From Cohnella faecalis (lineage in GTDB: Bacteria; Bacillota; Bacilli; Paenibacillales; Paenibacillaceae): 64,000 bases of DNA. Below are positions 8,987-18,567 of this stretch, one piece after another (position 1 is the stretch's first letter; each line of letters opens with the position of its first letter). Under the pieces are notes generated by a model that ran no database searches, was not told where the DNA came from, and worked only from the letters and a program-made list of their open reading frames with translations. Where the stretch lies: positions 124,001 through 188,000 of the forward strand of contig NZ_QXJM01000023.1 in assembly GCF_003570905.1 (NCBI RefSeq), in the 5' to 3' direction. The position numbers were made by a program, and so were the translations under genes.

Positions 8987-11900
8987 GCAGTCGTCTTACG
9001 GATCGCGGAACGGAGGGGCTCTCCTTGCCGGGAACAGCCGCTGCCGATCCGCTCGTTGCAAAATATAGATTAGCTTTGGAAGAGATGGCGAGACATACGG
9101 AGGAAATGGGCGATGCCGTGCAGGCGGAAAAATTCGCCGAGCTCGTCGCCAAGCTGGCCAAGGAACGGCTGACTTGCGCATTTTGCGGCCATTTTTCGGC
9201 AGGGAAGTCGACGCTCGTCAACGCGCTATGCGGCGCGGAGCTGCTGCCGTCCTCGCCGATTCCGACGAGCGCGAACGTCGTTACGATCGCAAGCGGCGAA
9301 CCGTCCGCCCGCATGGTTTTCCGCGACAAGGACGGGCATGTGTCCGAGCCGGAGACGTTCCCCGTCGATCGGCTGCACGGCTTTGCCGTCGATGGAGAAG
9401 GAGTCGCTTCTATTGAAGTGACCTATCCGATTCCGCTGCTTGGCGATCACGTGGCAATCGTCGATACGCCAGGCGTCGATTCCACCGACGGAGCTCATCG
9501 CGCGGCGACGGAATCCGCGCTGCATTTGGCCGATGTCGTTTTTTACGTGACGGATTACAACCATGTGCTGTCCGAGGTGAATTTCCGGTTTTTGCGCAGC
9601 TTGGCGAAGTGGGGAAAGCCGACCTACGTTATTGTCAATCAAGTGGACAAACACCGAGAGGAAGAAGTGTCGTTCGCCGCTTTCCGCGCGGGATTGAACG
9701 ACGCCATGGAGCAGTGGCGAATCGAGCCGGCCGGCATTCTGTTCTTGTCGCTGCGAGAGAAAGATCATCCGTTGTCGCAATGGCGGGAGCTTACGGGGCT
9801 GTTCGCCCGATTGGCTCCTTATCGGACGGAGCTTGCGGTCGCTAGCGCGGAGCGGTCCGCTCGTTACTTGAGCGACCAATTTCGGGAGACGCTGCATAAC
9901 CGCCGCCATTCGGAGCGTGAAAAGCTGCAGCTTGTTCTCGGAGCTGAAGGAGCGGAGCTCGTGGCAGCGCGCAAGTCAGAGCTGACGGCAAAGCTTGCTG
10001 CTGTGAAATCCGCCTCAGATCTTAGACGCGAAGCGTTGAAGCGGGAGCTGGACCGGCTGCTTGGCAATGCAAGCTTGACTCCCGCGGAGACGCGCGATAA
10101 GGTTCGGGACGTGCTCGAGGGCATGCAGCCCGGCTTCAAGATCGGCTGGATTGGCAGCGCCGCCAAGACGCAAGCGGAACGGGAACGCCGCTTGAGCGTG
10201 CTGACCGCCGATTTGAACCGCCAAATATCGGCTAACGTCAACGGTCACGTGCGCACGCTGCTTCGGCAAACGGCGAAGGAAGCCGGTTTGAATGGGACGG
10301 ATGAAGCGAACATGGAAGCGTCGCTCGAAGCCGCATTTCCCGAGCTGACGGACGAATGGATCAGACAGAGAATCAAGCCGGGCGCAGGAGCGGACGGACA
10401 GGCGACGCTAACGTTTTCCTCTGAGCTGAGCTCCGACATCAAGGCGATGTACCGCAAGCAATCGATGGAATGGAACGATCGCTTGGAGGAGAGCCGCAAG
10501 CCGGAACGCGAGGCGGCCGAGCGCGAGCTGCTTCAACAGCTTAAGGAGCTTGAGCCTCAATCGGCGGCGGCAGCCGAGCTTGCCGCCATGTCGGATGAAG
10601 AGCGCGAGGAGCAGCGGAAGCTGCTCTTGCGGCTTCCGGTGCTCGACGAAGCCGTCGTTTCGAAGCTGGCGGAGCTTCCTTCGCCTCAGCCGCTGAACGC
10701 GGAAGCTCTCGCGAAGATTGCAGGCGAGAACGAGCGCGGGGCTGCGGCACTTAGTTGGTCCGACGCGGCCGGCTCGCGCCGGATGGATGAGGGGCTGGAG
10801 GAAGCCGCAGAGATTGCGGCGGACGGGACGACGGAGCGGCAACCGGACGAGGCGCTCGGGGTGCCGAACGGAGCGGCTGAGCGCCTCGGGAAAGCGGCGG
10901 AGCTGCTCTCCCGCATTCCGGCGCTCGCCCGGACGGCGGAAGGCTTGGCCGCGAAGGCGGAGAGGCTTCGCCGGAGCCGGTTCACGATTGCGCTGTTCGG
11001 CGCGTTCAGCGCAGGCAAGTCGTCTTTCGCCAATGCGTTGGTCGGAGCGCCGGCGCTTCCCGTGTCGCCTAATCCGACGACGGCGACGATCAATCGGATT
11101 TTGGCGCCGGAAGAAGGCAAGCCTCACGGGACTGCGCTCGTAACGATGAAGGCGATGGAAGCGATGCTGGAAGATATTCGGCATTCACTTGGGCGTCTCG
11201 GCATTGCCCGGGATGCGGTGGAAGCCGCCGGCAACGATGCGTCTGCGCTGTTCGCGCTTGCCGCGAAAATGTCACCGGACGAGGTTCACCCGCGCGGCAG
11301 ACCTCATCTCGCTTTTCTCCGGGCGGCTTCGAATGGCTGGCCGAAATTCTCGGAGCTGCTGGATACGAAGTTTTTGGCCGATCACGCCGATTATCGCCGA
11401 TATGCGGCAGAGGAAGAGACGTCGTGCTTTGTCGCCGAAATCGATCTGTTCGTCGATTCCCCGCTTACCCGGAGCGGAGCGGTTCTCGTCGATACGCCGG
11501 GCGCCGATTCCATCAATGCGCGGCATACCGGAGTGTCCTTCGAATATATCAAGAACGCCGATGCCGTCTTGTTCGTTACCTATTACAACCATGCTTTCAC
11601 GGAGGCGGACCGGCAATTTCTCAATCAGCTCGGCAGCGTGAAGGACGTTTTCGAGCTCGATAAAATGTTTTTCGTCATTAACGCCGCGGACCTCGCTTCG
11701 TCGGAGACGGAGCTGAAGGCGGTCGAGGAGCACGTCGCAACCCAGTTGTTGAAGCACGGCATCCGGAAGCCGCGTCTGTTCCCGGTATCCAGCTTGCACG
11801 GTCTGAAAGCGAAGCTGGCCAGAGACGCCGGAACGCTGGAATCGTCGGGCTTAACGGCTTTCGAACGGGAATTCCGCCATTTTGCGGCCTCCGAGCTGGG

Positions 11901-12744
11901 TGGTCTTGCCTTGAATGCCGCCAACAAGGAGCTCGAACGGGCCGGCTTGCTGCTCGAAGGCTTCGCGCGTTCCGCCGAGGAAGACGGCGTGTCCCGCGCC
12001 GCCAAAGCGGATCGGTTGCTTGCAAAAGCGCGCGCGTGGAGGGAGGAAGGCTCTTCCTCCGCCATTCCGGAGACGGCGGTTCAGCCGCTCGTTCAAGAAA
12101 TAGGGGAGCAGTTGTACCATTTGAGACAAAGGGTTTACTACCGATTTAACGAGCACTTCCAATCCGCCTTTCATCCGTCGGCGCTGCAGGACGACGGCCG
12201 CGATTTGAAGGCGATGCTAACCGCTTGCGGCGATGATTTGACTCGGTCGCTCGGCGAAGACTTCCAGCAGGAGCTTCGCTCTTCGGGGCTAAGGCTCGAA
12301 ATAACGGTGCAAAAGCTGCTCGAAGAGCGAATCGCGCTGGGCGCGGCGGCTCTTGCGGAGGAAGGCTTCGTCCCCGAGCAGCCCGATCGCGGACCGTTAA
12401 CCTTGCCGATCGGCGATCCGTTCGCCGATCGCCCCGTATCGGACGGCCGCAAGCTGTGGAGCGCATTCCGTTCTCCCAAGCATTTTTTCGAGAAGGATGG
12501 AAAAAAAGCGATGCGGGAAGAGCTGGAGTCGATCTATTTTCAAGCTGCGGACGACTATTTGGCAAAGCTGAAAAACGAGTGGAACGACTCGGCGATAGAT
12601 GGATACCGCTCTTCGCTGAAGGAAGCCTCGGAACGTCTTGCGGCCGAGCTGTCGGCCTTCGCCCAAAGCCTCGGCGAATCCATGAGCAAGCCGGGCGAAG
12701 AAGCCATTCTGTCGGACGTTCGCGCCGCATGGAATAACCTTTAA
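8983..12744 (+). CDS. Dynamin-family GTPase with two fused GTPase units (DynA/YpbR-like)
   Basis: A 1253-residue protein with two dynamin-like halves. The first GTPase has P-loop GHFSAGKS (69-76), DTPGVDS and NQVDK; the second has P-loop GAFSAGKSS near 673, DTPGADS and an NAAD G4-like motif. Each is followed by long helical, charged stretches typical of middle/assembly domains. In Bacillus the fused protein DynA tethers and fuses membranes and helps in membrane stress and phage tolerance; that role is family knowledge. The TTG start at 8983 overlaps the nth stop, with AAAGGAG upstream, so translation is probably coupled. Confidence 0.93.
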   Translation: MSSRLTDRGTEGLSLPGTAAADPLVAKYRLALEEMARHTEEMGDAVQAEKFAELVAKLAKERLTCAFCGHFSAGKSTLVNALCGAELLPSSPIPTSANVVTIASGEPSARMVFRDKDGHVSEPETFPVDRLHGFAVDGEGVASIEVTYPIPLLGDHVAIVDTPGVDSTDGAHRAATESALHLADVVFYVTDYNHVLSEVNFRFLRSLAKWGKPTYVIVNQVDKHREEEVSFAAFRAGLNDAMEQWRIEPAGILFLSLREKDHPLSQWRELTGLFARLAPYRTELAVASAERSARYLSDQFRETLHNRRHSEREKLQLVLGAEGAELVAARKSELTAKLAAVKSASDLRREALKRELDRLLGNASLTPAETRDKVRDVLEGMQPGFKIGWIGSAAKTQAERERRLSVLTADLNRQISANVNGHVRTLLRQTAKEAGLNGTDEANMEASLEAAFPELTDEWIRQRIKPGAGADGQATLTFSSELSSDIKAMYRKQSMEWNDRLEESRKPEREAAERELLQQLKELEPQSAAAAELAAMSDEEREEQRKLLLRLPVLDEAVVSKLAELPSPQPLNAEALAKIAGENERGAAALSWSDAAGSRRMDEGLEEAAEIAADGTTERQPDEALGVPNGAAERLGKAAELLSRIPALARTAEGLAAKAERLRRSRFTIALFGAFSAGKSSFANALVGAPALPVSPNPTTATINRILAPEEGKPHGTALVTMKAMEAMLEDIRHSLGRLGIARDAVEAAGNDASALFALAAKMSPDEVHPRGRPHLAFLRAASNGWPKFSELLDTKFLADHADYRRYAAEEETSCFVAEIDLFVDSPLTRSGAVLVDTPGADSINARHTGVSFEYIKNADAVLFVTYYNHAFTEADRQFLNQLGSVKDVFELDKMFFVINAADLASSETELKAVEEHVATQLLKHGIRKPRLFPVSSLHGLKAKLARDAGTLESSGLTAFEREFRHFAASELGGLALNAANKELERAGLLLEGFARSAEEDGVSRAAKADRLLAKARAWREEGSSSAIPETAVQPLVQEIGEQLYHLRQRVYYRFNEHFQSAFHPSALQDDGRDLKAMLTACGDDLTRSLGEDFQQELRSSGLRLEITVQKLLEERIALGAAALAEEGFVPEQPDRGPLTLPIGDPFADRPVSDGRKLWSAFRSPKHFFEKDGKKAMREELESIYFQAADDYLAKLKNEWNDSAIDGYRSSLKEASERLAAELSAFAQSLGESMSKPGEEAILSDVRAAWNNL

Positions 12745-12793
12745 AACGGGAAATCCGTACCATCGCGCAAAATGCGATATTCGTTCATAATCG

Positions 12794-12838
12794 GCTCCTT
12801 TCCATCGTCTAAGCGATGAGAAGGGGCCTTTTCTTTTG
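12794..12838 (+). terminator. Terminator after the dynamin gene
   Basis: GGCTCCTTTCCATCG pairs imperfectly with CGATGAGAAGGGGCC and is followed by TTTTCTTTT. Confidence 0.85.
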
Positions 12839-12979
12839 TTCATATCGTTATTCTTCGCTATTCGTTAAGAGTAGGGGATGTTGGGTACGATGCCGGACTA
12901 TTAAGGAGATATAGGAAGGAATTCCCGTTCTCCCGACACCATCGCCCGGTTGAGTGGCCTGTAGAAGGCGTTAAGACGA

Positions 12980-13008
12980 TTGCCGTATTTGTGACAATTC
13001 GGTTAAAA
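12980..13008 (+). promoter_or_regulatory. Candidate sigma-A promoter for the ABC exporter pair
   Basis: TTGCCG at 12980 and TTAAAA at 13003 are separated by 17 bases, 34 bases before the chosen start. This is pattern matching only. Confidence 0.4.
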
Positions 13009-13041
13009 TGCCGTGGAATGCACCGAGGGGGAGGCCTAATT

Positions 13042-14844
13042 TTGGACATTTTTCGCAATTTGAAAGCGTATTTTTGGCAGGATAAAGGGTTTATGTTCGG
13101 CTCGGTGTTCGGATTGGCCGTCGCGACGGCGCTTGGTATGGTCTACCCGCTTCTGCTTCGAACGCTTATCGATGACATGATCGTGCCGGGCAAGTTCGAC
13201 GGTGTTCTCGGTTTGGCGCTGCTGGCGGTCGGAATTATCGTCGTCAAAGCCGCTTTCCAATTTTTGCACGGCTTCAGCGGGGGCAGGCTGGGCAATCGGC
13301 TCGCCTATCGACTTCGAAACGCCTGCTATTCCAAGCTTCAGGAATTGTCCTTCTCATTCTACGATACGGCGAGGACGGGAGATTTGATGTCGCGGCTGAC
13401 GGCGGACATCGAAGGGATTCGAAATTTTATCGGCTTCGGTCTCGCTCAATTGATGAACACCGTATTCCTCGTCATTTTCGGCTTCTCCATGATGTTCGCC
13501 ATCGATTGGCAGCTGGCGCTTATGACCTTCGTTATGATTCCGATTCTAGGCTTCGTGGCTATCCGGTTCGAGCAGCAGATCCATCCCGTTTTCCGTGCGA
13601 TCCGCAGCTCGGTCGGCAAGCTGACCGTTAGCGTGCAAGAGAACATAATGGGGGTTCGGACGGTGAAATCGTTCGCGCGCGAGCCGTTCGAGGTAAAGAA
13701 GTTTTCGGTCAACAACGACGAGTACAAACGTTATAACGTCGAAATATCGGGCGTGTGGGCGAGATTTTTTCCGCTTATGGAGTTCATCGCCAATTTCAGC
13801 GTGGCGATTCTCATTCTTGTCGGCGGCTGGCGCGTCATCGAAGCTTCGTTGACGCTGGGCGAGCTGGTCGCCTTGAACGGCATGCTCGGACTTATCGTAG
13901 CTCCGCTGTGGACGCTGGGATTCCAAATTAACAACTACACCCAATCCAAAGCGTCCGGGGAACGGCTTCTCGAGCTGCTGAATCAGCCGATATCGGTGCG
14001 CGATGATTCGCATAGCATGCCGCTGGACGAAAATGCCGTAACCGGACATCTTAAATTCAACGATGTCCGGTTCCGTTACGCGAACCGGGAGGACCATCCT
14101 TCCGCGCTCGTCGGCTTCAATCTCGACGCTCCCGCCGGATCGGTCATCGGTCTGCTCGGAGGAACGGGGGCCGGCAAGTCTAGCGCGGTAAGCCTTCTAT
14201 TTCGCGCATACGACGTAACGGAAGGAGCCATTACGCTTGACGGCATCGACATCCGGCATATCGAGCTGGAAAGCTTGCGGAGCCGGACGGCTATCGTCTT
14301 CCAGGAGTCGTTTCTGTTCTCGACGACGATTCAAGAAAATATTTCCTATGGCTGTCCCGGCGCAACGATGGACGAAATCGTGGAAGCAGCGCGTCTCGCT
14401 CAGGCGGACGGGTTCATCCGAGAGCTTCCGCTAGGCTACGATACAGTCGTCGGAGAGCGGGGCATGGGGCTGTCCGGCGGACAGAAGCAGCGGATCGCCA
14501 TCGCAAGGGCGCTGCTCCGCAAGCCGAAGGTGCTCATTCTGGACGACGCGACGAGCGCGCTGGATATGGAGACCGAGCAAGAGATCCAAAAAGCGCTGCT
14601 TACCGTCATGAAAGGTCGGACGACCTTTATTATCGCCCATCGGATATCGTCACTGCGCCACGCCGACGAAATCGTCGTGCTCGACCGGGGAAGAGTCGCC
14701 CAGAGGGGCAATCATGAGAAGCTGCTTCGTCAGCCGGGCTTGTACAGAGAGACGTTCCGCATCCAGTTCGCCGACCGTCCGGAGGAACTGGACAGCTCAC
14801 CTGTTGCTTCTGGCGGCGAGAACGATAGGAGAGTGACGGGATGA
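13042..14844 (+). CDS. ABC exporter half-transporter with degenerate Walker B (BmrC/YheI-like)
   Basis: Permease-ATPase fusion of 600 residues: about six membrane helices (1-300), then a nucleotide-binding domain with Walker A GGTGAGKSS, signature LSGGQKQR, Walker B LILDDATS and H-loop IIAHRIS. The catalytic Glu after Walker B is Asp, while the signature is canonical, as in the BmrC subunit of heterodimeric multidrug exporters. I chose the TTG at 13042 because GGGGGAGG lies 7 bases upstream; a longer frame to 12991 would place the start before that site. The stop overlaps the next gene by four bases. Substrate unknown. Confidence 0.92.
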   Translation: MDIFRNLKAYFWQDKGFMFGSVFGLAVATALGMVYPLLLRTLIDDMIVPGKFDGVLGLALLAVGIIVVKAAFQFLHGFSGGRLGNRLAYRLRNACYSKLQELSFSFYDTARTGDLMSRLTADIEGIRNFIGFGLAQLMNTVFLVIFGFSMMFAIDWQLALMTFVMIPILGFVAIRFEQQIHPVFRAIRSSVGKLTVSVQENIMGVRTVKSFAREPFEVKKFSVNNDEYKRYNVEISGVWARFFPLMEFIANFSVAILILVGGWRVIEASLTLGELVALNGMLGLIVAPLWTLGFQINNYTQSKASGERLLELLNQPISVRDDSHSMPLDENAVTGHLKFNDVRFRYANREDHPSALVGFNLDAPAGSVIGLLGGTGAGKSSAVSLLFRAYDVTEGAITLDGIDIRHIELESLRSRTAIVFQESFLFSTTIQENISYGCPGATMDEIVEAARLAQADGFIRELPLGYDTVVGERGMGLSGGQKQRIAIARALLRKPKVLILDDATSALDMETEQEIQKALLTVMKGRTTFIIAHRISSLRHADEIVVLDRGRVAQRGNHEKLLRQPGLYRETFRIQFADRPEELDSSPVASGGENDRRVTG

Positions 14845-16643
14845 GCCGCAAATTCGTATATCAAGACGACGAGTTGATCGAAAAGCCGTTTAACTGGAAG
14901 CAGGTCGGCAGACTGTTCTCGTTCTTCCGTCCTTACCGCGCTGGCGTCGCCAAGGTCGTGTTCGTCATGACGGTATTCGGCATGCTGTCCCGATTGGCTA
15001 TTCCGTTCTTGATGAGCAAAGCCATCGACGGCGCAATCAGTCCCGGAGACGGGCAAAAGGGCGACTTTACGCTGCTCGCCGCTCTGGTAGCGGCCATGCT
15101 CGTCTTGTACGGCTTGCGATGGTGGGCGCAGCATTATACGATCGCCCACACGAATCTCATCGGGCAGAAGGTCGTATTCGACCTCCGTACCGCGTTGTTC
15201 AAGCATATTCAATCGCTGTCGTTCCGATTCTTCGATAAGAGGCCGGCCGGCTCCGTGCTCGTTCGGGTAACGAACGACGTCAACTCCTTGCAGGACATGT
15301 TCTCCAACGGCGTCGTCAACACGGTCATCGACATTTTGCAATTGATCGGCATCTCGATTATTTTGCTTGTGCTGGAGCCGAAGCTCGGTCTTGCGGTCAT
15401 GATAACGGTACCGCTCATGTTCATCGTATCGACTTCGCTCCGAAAGCGGATCCGGTTCGCCTGGCAAGTCGTTCGGATTAAGCAATCGCGAATCAATTCG
15501 CACTTGAACGAATCGATTCAGGGGATGCGCGTCACGCAATCTTTCGTGCAGGAAAAGGAAAACAAGCAGTTTTTCGAGAGCATGAACCATGGCAACATCC
15601 GTTCGTGGAACACCGCTTCCGCGCTTAACCAGCTGTTCGGGCCCGTGATCGAGGTAACTTCGGCTGTCGGGACGTTGATCTTGCTGGCCTACGGTACTTA
15701 CTTGATTCAATCGGATGCCATGACGGTCGGCGTTCTGGTCGCGTTCATTACTTACGTCGGCAGCTTCTGGGAGCCGATCAACCGGCTTGGCATGATGTAT
15801 TCGCAGCTGCTGATCGCCATGTCGTCCTCGGAGCGCATTTTCGAATATTTGGACGAGAAGTCCGCCGTTCCGGAAAAACCGGATGCCATAGCGATGCCTC
15901 CGATACGAGGAGCCGTTCGATTCGAAGGAGTTACGTTCGGCTACGAAACGGACCGACCGGCGCTCAAAGGAATCGATTTGGACATCCAACCGGGCATGTC
16001 GGTCGCGTTGGTCGGACATACGGGCTCGGGCAAGAGTACGATCGTCAATCTGTTATGCCGATTCTACGATACCGTGGAAGGCAAAGTCCTTCTGGACGGA
16101 ATCGATGTGCGGGACGTGACCATCGAAAGCTTGCGCTCCCAGGTCGGCATTGTGCTGCAGGATACGTTCATCTTCTCGGGCACGATTCGCGACAATATCC
16201 GTTACGGACGTCCGTCCGCGTCGGATGCGGAGGTCGAGGCCGCCGCCCGGTCGGTTCTTGCGCATGATTTTATTACCCATCTTCCGGATGGCTACGACAC
16301 GCAAGTAGAGGAGAGGGGGAGCGCTTTGTCCGTCGGGCAGAGACAGCTGATTTCCTTCGCGCGCGCGCTGTTGGCGAATCCCCGGGTGCTCATTCTCGAC
16401 GAAGCTACCGCAAGCATAGACACCGAGACCGAAATGCGCATTCAGGAAGCGCTCGGCACGCTGCTCGAAGGGCGCACCTCCTTCATCGTTGCTCATCGGC
16501 TGTCCACGATCCGGCATGCGGATAGGATCGTCGTTCTCGATCACGGCGTTATCGTCGAGCAGGGCAACCACGAAGAGCTCATGCAGCGTCCCGGCCACTA
16601 CCGCAATTTGGTCGATGCGCAATATCGCGTTCTTTCCGCATAA
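14841..16643 (+). CDS. ABC exporter half-transporter with canonical Walker motifs (BmrD/YheH-like)
   Basis: Partner of the preceding half-transporter, also 600 residues with an N-terminal membrane domain and a C-terminal ATPase. Walker A is GHTGSGKST, Walker B is LILDEATA with the catalytic Glu, and the H-loop is IVAHRLS; the signature is degenerate (LSVGQ instead of LSGGQ). Paired with the partner's LSGGQ this gives one consensus and one degenerate ATP site, the hallmark of BmrCD-type heterodimers. The ATG overlaps the upstream TGA, indicating translational coupling and balanced synthesis. A terminator follows. Confidence 0.93.
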   Translation: MSRKFVYQDDELIEKPFNWKQVGRLFSFFRPYRAGVAKVVFVMTVFGMLSRLAIPFLMSKAIDGAISPGDGQKGDFTLLAALVAAMLVLYGLRWWAQHYTIAHTNLIGQKVVFDLRTALFKHIQSLSFRFFDKRPAGSVLVRVTNDVNSLQDMFSNGVVNTVIDILQLIGISIILLVLEPKLGLAVMITVPLMFIVSTSLRKRIRFAWQVVRIKQSRINSHLNESIQGMRVTQSFVQEKENKQFFESMNHGNIRSWNTASALNQLFGPVIEVTSAVGTLILLAYGTYLIQSDAMTVGVLVAFITYVGSFWEPINRLGMMYSQLLIAMSSSERIFEYLDEKSAVPEKPDAIAMPPIRGAVRFEGVTFGYETDRPALKGIDLDIQPGMSVALVGHTGSGKSTIVNLLCRFYDTVEGKVLLDGIDVRDVTIESLRSQVGIVLQDTFIFSGTIRDNIRYGRPSASDAEVEAAARSVLAHDFITHLPDGYDTQVEERGSALSVGQRQLISFARALLANPRVLILDEATASIDTETEMRIQEALGTLLEGRTSFIVAHRLSTIRHADRIVVLDHGVIVEQGNHEELMQRPGHYRNLVDAQYRVLSA

Positions 16644-16656
16644 TTGCAAGAGTAAG

Positions 16657-16692
16657 GACGTCTTCCGGCCGGGCCGGAGGGCGTCTTTTTTT
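16657..16692 (+). terminator. Terminator after the ABC exporter operon
   Basis: GACGTCTTCCGGCC pairs with GGCCGGAGGGCGTC and is followed by seven T residues. Confidence 0.9.
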
Positions 16693-16776
16693 CGCGCCGC
16701 CAAGCGTTAATTTGAAAAATGTCGGTAGAACCGTTATCGTGGAGAAAAGCGGTAATTCGGGAGGAGGGGCGGCGAA

Positions 16777-17598
16777 TTGAGATCGAACGTATGGCTGTGG
16801 CGCATATTGGGGCTAACGACGCTTGTTTGTACGATCGCGCTGGTCGGCGGCTTCGGATGGGCTCTCAAGGACAACTGGTTTCCGTCGTCCGGCTTGTTGA
16901 TATCCGATACGGGACAAGCCGAATCGCCAACGGCAACGGGCGGAGCGTGGACGGACAAGAAGGAATTGATCGTCACGGCGCTCGGCGATTCGCTGACGGT
17001 CGGGACCGGGGACGTTAACGGCGAAGGGTACGTCCGCGATGTAACGGACGGATTGTCGAAGGCGTTGGACAAGCCGGTGCGGTTGCTCAACAATATGGCG
17101 GTCGGCGGTTTAAGGGCCGACGAATTGGCAGAGCTGTTGGACGAGAAAGGATACCGGAACGGAGTCGGTCAAGCGGATATCGTACTGCTCACGATCGGCG
17201 GCAACGACATGTTCCAGATCGCGGGCAGCGGAGGCTCCGTAGCGGAAGGCAGCGATTTATCTCCGGAGCTGCTTCAGCAGCGTCTGCCCGAAGCCGAACG
17301 GCGGCTTGCGTCCGTGTTCAAGAAGCTGCGAGCTATAAATCCGAACGCGCGAATCGTCTATATTGGGCTGTATAATCCTTTTTACGATTTGCCGGCTATG
17401 AGACCGGCCAGCGATATTATTTTGGATTGGAATGCGGTTGCGCACAAGCTCGCAGAGGCGGACGGCAACGCGACGGTTGTGCCGACATACGATTTGTTCG
17501 AGACTCGCATTACCGATTATTTGTCTTCGGATCATTTTCATCCCAACACGTTCGGATACGCCAGAATCGCGCAGCGCGTCGTGCAAGCGCTGCATTGA
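16777..17598 (+). CDS. SGNH/GDSL-family esterase, membrane-anchored or secreted
   Basis: A 273-residue hydrolase with an N-terminal hydrophobic segment (about 5-28). Block I is ALGDSLTVGTGD with the nucleophile Ser, block III is TIGGNDMF with the oxyanion Asn, and block V is DHFHPN with the catalytic Asp and His. This resembles the YpmR/lipase-like SGNH proteins of Bacillales. The start is TTG at 16777 after a GGAGGGG site. It is 14 bases upstream of an ABC ATPase gene and probably shares its transcript. The natural ester substrate cannot be read from sequence. Confidence 0.88.
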   Translation: MRSNVWLWRILGLTTLVCTIALVGGFGWALKDNWFPSSGLLISDTGQAESPTATGGAWTDKKELIVTALGDSLTVGTGDVNGEGYVRDVTDGLSKALDKPVRLLNNMAVGGLRADELAELLDEKGYRNGVGQADIVLLTIGGNDMFQIAGSGGSVAEGSDLSPELLQQRLPEAERRLASVFKKLRAINPNARIVYIGLYNPFYDLPAMRPASDIILDWNAVAHKLAEADGNATVVPTYDLFETRITDYLSSDHFHPNTFGYARIAQRVVQALH

Positions 17599-17612
17599 AG
17601 GAGGCTCGTCGC

Positions 17613-18566
17613 ATGACCGTAGTGCTGTCGGTAGAAGGATTGAAAAAAAAGATTGGACGAAAAACGATCATTCGCAATGTCTCCTTCGACGTTCGCGCAG
17701 GCGAAATATTCGGCTTTCTTGGTCCGAACGGCTCGGGAAAAACGACGACGATCCGTATGCTCGTCGATCTGATCAAGCCGACCGAGGGTCGGATTCTCGT
17801 CTGCGGGGAAGACGTCAACCGCCATCCCGAAAGAGCGCTGAAGCATGTAGGCTGCATCGTCGAAAACCCGGAAATGTACGGCTATATGACAGGCTGGGAG
17901 AATCTCGAGCATTTTGCCGGGATGCAGGCGGGCATTACGCCGGAGCGGATCGGAGAGGTCGTCGGCATCGTCGGAATGGATAACCGGATTCACGACAAGG
18001 TGAAGACGTATTCCCTCGGCATGCGCCAGCGTCTGGGCATTGCCCAGGCATTGCTCAACAGACCTAAACTGCTCATCCTGGACGAGCCGACGAACGGGCT
18101 GGATCCGAAAGGGATCAAGGAGCTGCGGGAATTCATCCGGATGCTTGCGGAGAGCGGGATGAGCCTGTTTATTTCCAGCCATTTGCTCAGCGAGATTCAA
18201 CTGATGTGCGACCGCGTCGCCATTATCGCCCACGGCGAGGTTCTGGCGGTCGGAGAAGTCGACGAGCTCGTATCGCAAGCGGGGACGTATACGGTTTGGC
18301 AGCTCGACAAGCCTGACGAAGGGCGGCGATTGTTCGGAGCGGCGTCCAGCGAGCCGATTCTCGTGCCCGACTCCGAGCATCGCATCGACGAAGCGCTCCT
18401 GTCGTCCATTCGCGATCCGATCGTCACAACGATGGATGAGGAGAGCATTCCGTCCTGGGTCGAGACGTTCGTGAGCGCCGGCATCGGTGTATTGTCGGTG
18501 CAGCGGGTCGCGCCGACGCTGGAGGAGCTGTTCCTGACGCTTACGGAAGGGGAGGACATCGACTGA
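17613..18566 (+). CDS. ABC transporter ATP-binding protein (BcrA/ABC-2 type)
   Basis: A 317-residue ATPase that energises the adjacent permease. Walker A GPNGSGKTT, signature YSLGMRQRLGIA and Walker B LLILDEPTNGLD are canonical. A C-terminal extension of about 90 residues is typical of bacitracin/lantibiotic-type exporters. I use the ATG at 17613, preceded by GAAGGAGG; a longer in-frame reading begins inside the esterase gene and has no ribosome binding site. The permease ATG follows one base after the stop. The cargo is unknown: it could be a peptide antibiotic, a lipid or an ion. Confidence 0.92.
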   Translation: MTVVLSVEGLKKKIGRKTIIRNVSFDVRAGEIFGFLGPNGSGKTTTIRMLVDLIKPTEGRILVCGEDVNRHPERALKHVGCIVENPEMYGYMTGWENLEHFAGMQAGITPERIGEVVGIVGMDNRIHDKVKTYSLGMRQRLGIAQALLNRPKLLILDEPTNGLDPKGIKELREFIRMLAESGMSLFISSHLLSEIQLMCDRVAIIAHGEVLAVGEVDELVSQAGTYTVWQLDKPDEGRRLFGAASSEPILVPDSEHRIDEALLSSIRDPIVTTMDEESIPSWVETFVSAGIGVLSVQRVAPTLEELFLTLTEGEDID

Positions 18567-18567
18567 T

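Noticed and set aside
14730-16019. 429-residue minus-strand frame opposite the ABC exporter genes
   Set aside because: Shadow of the coding strand with no start signal or recognisable domain.
17427-17612. N-terminal extension of the ABC ATPase
   Set aside because: It overlaps the esterase gene; the ATG at 17613 has a good site and starts the standard ATPase fold.
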